Assembly (NCBI GenBank): GCA_034423135.1
Contig: DAOUJC010000006.1
Location: forward strand, 1-64,000
Source of the DNA: JAPPHY01 sp034423135
Lineage (GTDB): Bacteria; Chloroflexota; Dehalococcoidia; Lucifugimonadales; UBA2985
Direction: 5' to 3'
DNA: 64,000 nt
Shown here: positions 61,244-64,000 of the stretch, in pieces
How the letters are laid out: each line of letters begins with the position of its first letter
Position numbering within the stretch: position 1 is the first letter of the stretch
Position numbers and translations under genes: made by a program
Notes under the pieces: generated by a model
What the model was told of the DNA's origin: nothing
The model's input: only the letters and a program-made list of their open reading frames with translations
Database searches by the model: none

Positions 61244-61282
61244 CCCCGCTCACGCTGAGCTTGTCGAAGCGGGTGAGCGGGG
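61244..61282. repeat. dispersed palindromic repeat, copy 8
   Basis: CCCCGCTCACGCTGAGCTTG...GCGGGTGAGCGGGG, 30 bases after copy 7 and 29 bases from the 3' end of the ABC permease gene on the minus strand. Confidence 0.72.
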
Positions 61283-61311
61283 CGTTGCGTGTGCCTAAGT
61301 TGAGCGCCTCT

Positions 61312-62550
61312 TTAGGAGGTAGATCGCTCGCTGCGCGGGTCCTTGGCCAAGCCCTGGGACGTGCGGTCGATGATGATGGCCAGGATGACGATGCCCAGGC
61401 CGGCCAGCAGGCCCTTACCAAGCTCCAGCTGGGATATGCCGTCGAACACGGCCGTCCCCAGGCCAGGCGCGCCCACCAGCGCTGCTATCACCACCATCGC
61501 AAGCGCCATCATGATGGTCTGGTTGACACCTGCCATGATGGTTGGCCTTGCCAGCGGCAGCTGGATCTTCACCAGAAGCTGCCACGGCGTGGTGCCGAAC
61601 GACCTGGCCGCTTCCACAAGCTCTGGCGACACCAGGCGTATGCCGAGGTTTGTGAGCCTCATGGCAGGAGGTATGGCGTAGACCATCGTCGCCATCACCG
61701 CAGGAGATTTGCCGATTCCCAGGAAGAATATGACTGGGATGAGGTACACGAATGCAGGCATAACCTGCATCAGGTCCAGCATAGGCCGCATGGCAGCCTG
61801 GAACCGGTCGCTCTTGGCCATCAAGATGCCCAGGGGGATGGCCACCAGGACTGACATCCCGGTTGCGGTGCCGACCACGGCGATCGTTCGCATGGAGTCG
61901 TCCCACAGGTCGAAGATCATGATACCGGCCAGGCCCACCACTGATATGACGGCTATGCGCGTGCCGCTGGTCTTCCACGCCACCAGTGAGACACACGCAA
62001 TGGTAAGCCACCAGGGCAGGGCAATGAGACCCCTCTCCAGCGGCACCAGTATCTTGTTCATGCCGTTCCTGACCGACTGGAAGAACGGTCTCCATTGCTC
62101 CACCATCCAGTCGACCCTGTCGTCCAACCAGTTGTCTAGCCCGCCGGGGCGGACCTCCAGGCCCAGCACGTGCACCGAGAGGGGCTTCACGATGACCTCC
62201 CGATCGTTCACCTGCACCTCCTGGCCGGGGGCGCGGAAAGGGAACGAGTCGGCGGGCCCCATCACGGCAAGCAGGGTGAACAGCGTCACCACCAGGCCTC
62301 CGGCAATTCGCCACGGCCAGGAGTCCAGCGACTTCAGGGTGTGCCAAACTATTGCCCCCATGGCAATGACAAAGAGCCAGAGAAACAGTCTCGGAAAGAA
62401 GCCCGTTATCGTGGGGCCCTCCAGGTGGACCCAGAGGTCCCAAATGAGAAAGGCTGCCACCACCGCGAAGCCGACCCGTAGGCCCCACTGCCGCAGGGAT
62501 GCAACTCCGCCCAACGTGCGAACTGTACTCATACTACGAGGAATATCCAT
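61312..62550 (-). CDS. proW: glycine betaine/proline-type ABC permease
   Basis: 412 aa from ATG 62550 (AGGAGG upstream). The N-terminal 200 residues carry several spans and a soluble loop, then the permease domain: GTATGMSVLVAIPLGILMAKSDRF, MQVMPAFVYLIPVIFFLGIGKSP and the EAA loop EAARSFGTTPWQLLVKIQLPLARP. It belongs to the quaternary-amine (QAT) type. It is 71 bases after the ATPase gene. The binding protein is not in the window and may lie beyond the right edge. Confidence 0.9.
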   Translation of the reverse strand: MDIPRSMSTVRTLGGVASLRQWGLRVGFAVVAAFLIWDLWVHLEGPTITGFFPRLFLWLFVIAMGAIVWHTLKSLDSWPWRIAGGLVVTLFTLLAVMGPADSFPFRAPGQEVQVNDREVIVKPLSVHVLGLEVRPGGLDNWLDDRVDWMVEQWRPFFQSVRNGMNKILVPLERGLIALPWWLTIACVSLVAWKTSGTRIAVISVVGLAGIMIFDLWDDSMRTIAVVGTATGMSVLVAIPLGILMAKSDRFQAAMRPMLDLMQVMPAFVYLIPVIFFLGIGKSPAVMATMVYAIPPAMRLTNLGIRLVSPELVEAARSFGTTPWQLLVKIQLPLARPTIMAGVNQTIMMALAMVVIAALVGAPGLGTAVFDGISQLELGKGLLAGLGIVILAIIIDRTSQGLAKDPRSERSTS

Positions 62551-62621
62551 CACATCCTCCTTGCGCTGTCTCGCCGGGCCGTCCCGGTATTGATTTCGCG
62601 TTTGGGTCCGCTATGGCGTCC

Positions 62622-63905
62622 TCAACGTACCGCGCTCTCGCGGCTTGCTTCTGCCGTCTGATGGTTGCTGGCCAGGCTGGTCAGGAGGGCGGTCCTGGGT
62701 ATGACGCCCAGGAGCCTTCCGTCCTCGTCCACAACCGAGATTGGATGCTCCGTCGCCGCCGCCAGCGGGACAAGGTCGTCGATGGAGGTCTCCGGCGGAA
62801 CCCGCGGACTCGCCGGGGACTCCGGGTAGTCCAGGTCCTGCAGGCTTTCGACTCCGCGCCCGGCGGCTTCCGCGGCCTGCGCGGCGGTGATCATGCCCAT
62901 GAAACCGTCCGCAGCGTCCACCACCGATGCTACGTCCGCTCCCGTGCCTCGCATGGCGTCCAGCGCGGTAGACGGCGACTGGGTTGCAAGCGCCTTCACC
63001 GCTGGGTCCTCCATGATGCTGCCGGCACCCATGAGTCGCGTCTTGGAAACGTCCCGGATGAAGTCCTCGACGTATGCGTCGGCTGGCCTCTCGACGATGT
63101 CCTCCGGTGCTCCCATCTGGATGATCTTGCCGTCCCTCATAATTGCGATGCGAGTGCCCAGCTTCAGGGCCTCGTCGAGGTCATGGGTGATGAAGATGAT
63201 CGTCTTATGAATGCGCTGTTGAAGGTTGATCAGCTCGTCCTGCATCTCACGGCGGATGAGCGGGTCCAGGGCGCTGAATGGTTCGTCCATGAGCAGGATC
63301 TCGGGGTCGACGGTGAGGGCCCGCGCCAGACCCACGCGCTGCTGCATGCCGCCGCTGAGCTCCGTGGCAAAGGCGTTCTCCCAGCCCTGCAGTCCCACGA
63401 TTTCCAGTGACTGCCGGGCGCGCTCGTGGCGGTCGCGCTTGTTCATGCCCTGCACCTCAAGGCCCCAGGCGGCGTTGTCGATTATGGTGCGATGCGGGAG
63501 CAGCCCGAAGTGCTGGAACACCATGGCCGACTTGCGACGGCGGAACTGCGTGAGCTGCTTGTCGTTGTACTGGAGGACGTCCTCACCGTCGATCCAGATC
63601 TGGCCTGCGGTTGGCTCGATGAGGCGGATGAGGCACCGAATGAGTGTGGACTTGCCGCTGCCGGAAAGGCCCATCACCACGAAAGTTTCGCCAAGGCCTA
63701 CGTCGAAGCTTACGTCCTGCAGCGCCACCACGCATCCCAGCTCGGACTGTATGTCGGCCTTGGATCGGCCTTCGTACTCCCCCGTCATCACACGCTCAGG
63801 CATTGGCCCGAACACCTTCCAGAGGTCACGCACCGAGATTCTGGTCCCGGTGACGTCGGGCGAAAGGGTAGCTGCACTCTGCTGAAGCCCGTTCTCCGTG
63901 CTCAA
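62622..63905 (-). CDS. proV: glycine betaine/proline-type ABC ATPase with CBS domains
   Basis: 427 aa from TTG 63905, six bases after AGGAGG. Walker A GLSGSGKST near residue 78, signature LSGGMQQRVGLAR, Walker B LLMDEPFSALDP and switch His THDLDEA are complete. The C-terminal 130 residues hold two CBS domains, which in ProV-type ATPases sense ionic strength or nucleotides. The N-terminal segment MPERVMTGEYEGRSKADI is the family's extra motif before the core. A TTG two codons earlier directly abuts AGGAGG and is less likely. Confidence 0.94.
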   Translation of the reverse strand: MSTENGLQQSAATLSPDVTGTRISVRDLWKVFGPMPERVMTGEYEGRSKADIQSELGCVVALQDVSFDVGLGETFVVMGLSGSGKSTLIRCLIRLIEPTAGQIWIDGEDVLQYNDKQLTQFRRRKSAMVFQHFGLLPHRTIIDNAAWGLEVQGMNKRDRHERARQSLEIVGLQGWENAFATELSGGMQQRVGLARALTVDPEILLMDEPFSALDPLIRREMQDELINLQQRIHKTIIFITHDLDEALKLGTRIAIMRDGKIIQMGAPEDIVERPADAYVEDFIRDVSKTRLMGAGSIMEDPAVKALATQSPSTALDAMRGTGADVASVVDAADGFMGMITAAQAAEAAGRGVESLQDLDYPESPASPRVPPETSIDDLVPLAAATEHPISVVDEDGRLLGVIPRTALLTSLASNHQTAEASRESAVR

Positions 63906-64000
63906 TTTCAACCTCCTACCAGGTCTCGAGGGTTGACGAGCCCTCCGGGGCCGTCCCCTCGCCGCTCTATCGCTCCCTGCGACTGCCGAAACCGGTAATC

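Noticed and set aside
1..64000. rRNA genes, CRISPR arrays, complete insertion sequences and replication origin
   Set aside because: None seen on either strand; no transposase was recognised and no DnaA-box cluster stood out.

Overview
The window is GC-rich bacterial chromosome, densely coded, with many GTG and TTG starts and clear Shine-Dalgarno sites. Most recognisable genes are housekeeping or transport genes. A futalosine-style late menaquinone set, the SCO1664/DUF3090 pair, a GH15 glucoamylase-like enzyme, a branched-chain amino-acid ABC cassette, Rieske/P450/RND genes and many small toxin-antitoxin loci together suggest a free-living, respiring member of Chloroflexota (Dehalococcoidia or SAR202-like). 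This is an inference from gene content; there is no rRNA in the window to prove it.

Layout. 0.4-4.2 kb: a DtxR-type metalloregulator divergent from an iron-type ABC permease and ATPase. 4.3-6.0 kb: a nicotinamidase-like and nicotinate phosphoribosyltransferase pair. 6-10 kb: tilS, a CorC/HlyC transporter and an inositol-phosphatase-like gene. 10-16.7 kb: higBA, a SCO1664/DUF3090 pair, a GreA-type factor with a recombinase-like N-domain, ftsH and a hydrolase. 16.9-19.7 kb: an excisionase-like regulator followed by two 41-aa membrane proteins, tRNA-Leu(CAG), a Phd/PIN pair and a VOC protein. 19.8-25.7 kb: a lipid/secondary-oxidation block with a Rieske oxygenase, an RND exporter and a GPP34-P450 fusion. 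25.8-31.7 kb: a solute-binding lipoprotein, an NCS2 permease with an extra C-terminal domain, DegV, a phosphatase plus ADP-ribosylglycohydrolase, and a DUF1801 gene. 31.9-37.3 kb: livKHMGF. 37.3-47.2 kb: GH15, pcm, ubiA-ubiX-menG-tenA, an NDUFA9-like reductase, folC and fabF. 47.3-53 kb: a retropepsin-like gene, an orphan ribbon-helix-helix gene, selA, a DRE-TIM synthase and acsA. 53-57 kb: an accessory region with a fused DNA methyltransferase-nuclease interrupted at a G10 tract, a DUF4177 gene, HNH, a second retropepsin-like gene and a CopG/PIN pair. 57-64 kb: a leucine-rich-repeat lipoprotein, an HD protein, trmI, a selenocysteine peroxiredoxin and a glycine-betaine-type ABC importer.

How the parts fit. 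selA together with a peroxiredoxin that is open only if an in-frame TGA is read as selenocysteine shows that the organism makes selenoproteins. The methyltransferase-nuclease with its poly-G tract looks like a phase-variable, single-chain restriction-modification enzyme. Several proteins have unusual domain combinations (GPP34-P450, NCS2 plus an ATPase-like tail, recombinase-like domain plus GreA). Canonical -35/-10 promoters with 16-18 base spacing can be placed in front of many genes and settle several start codons. Two promoter pairs share long identical blocks, and a dispersed palindromic repeat occupies several gene ends.
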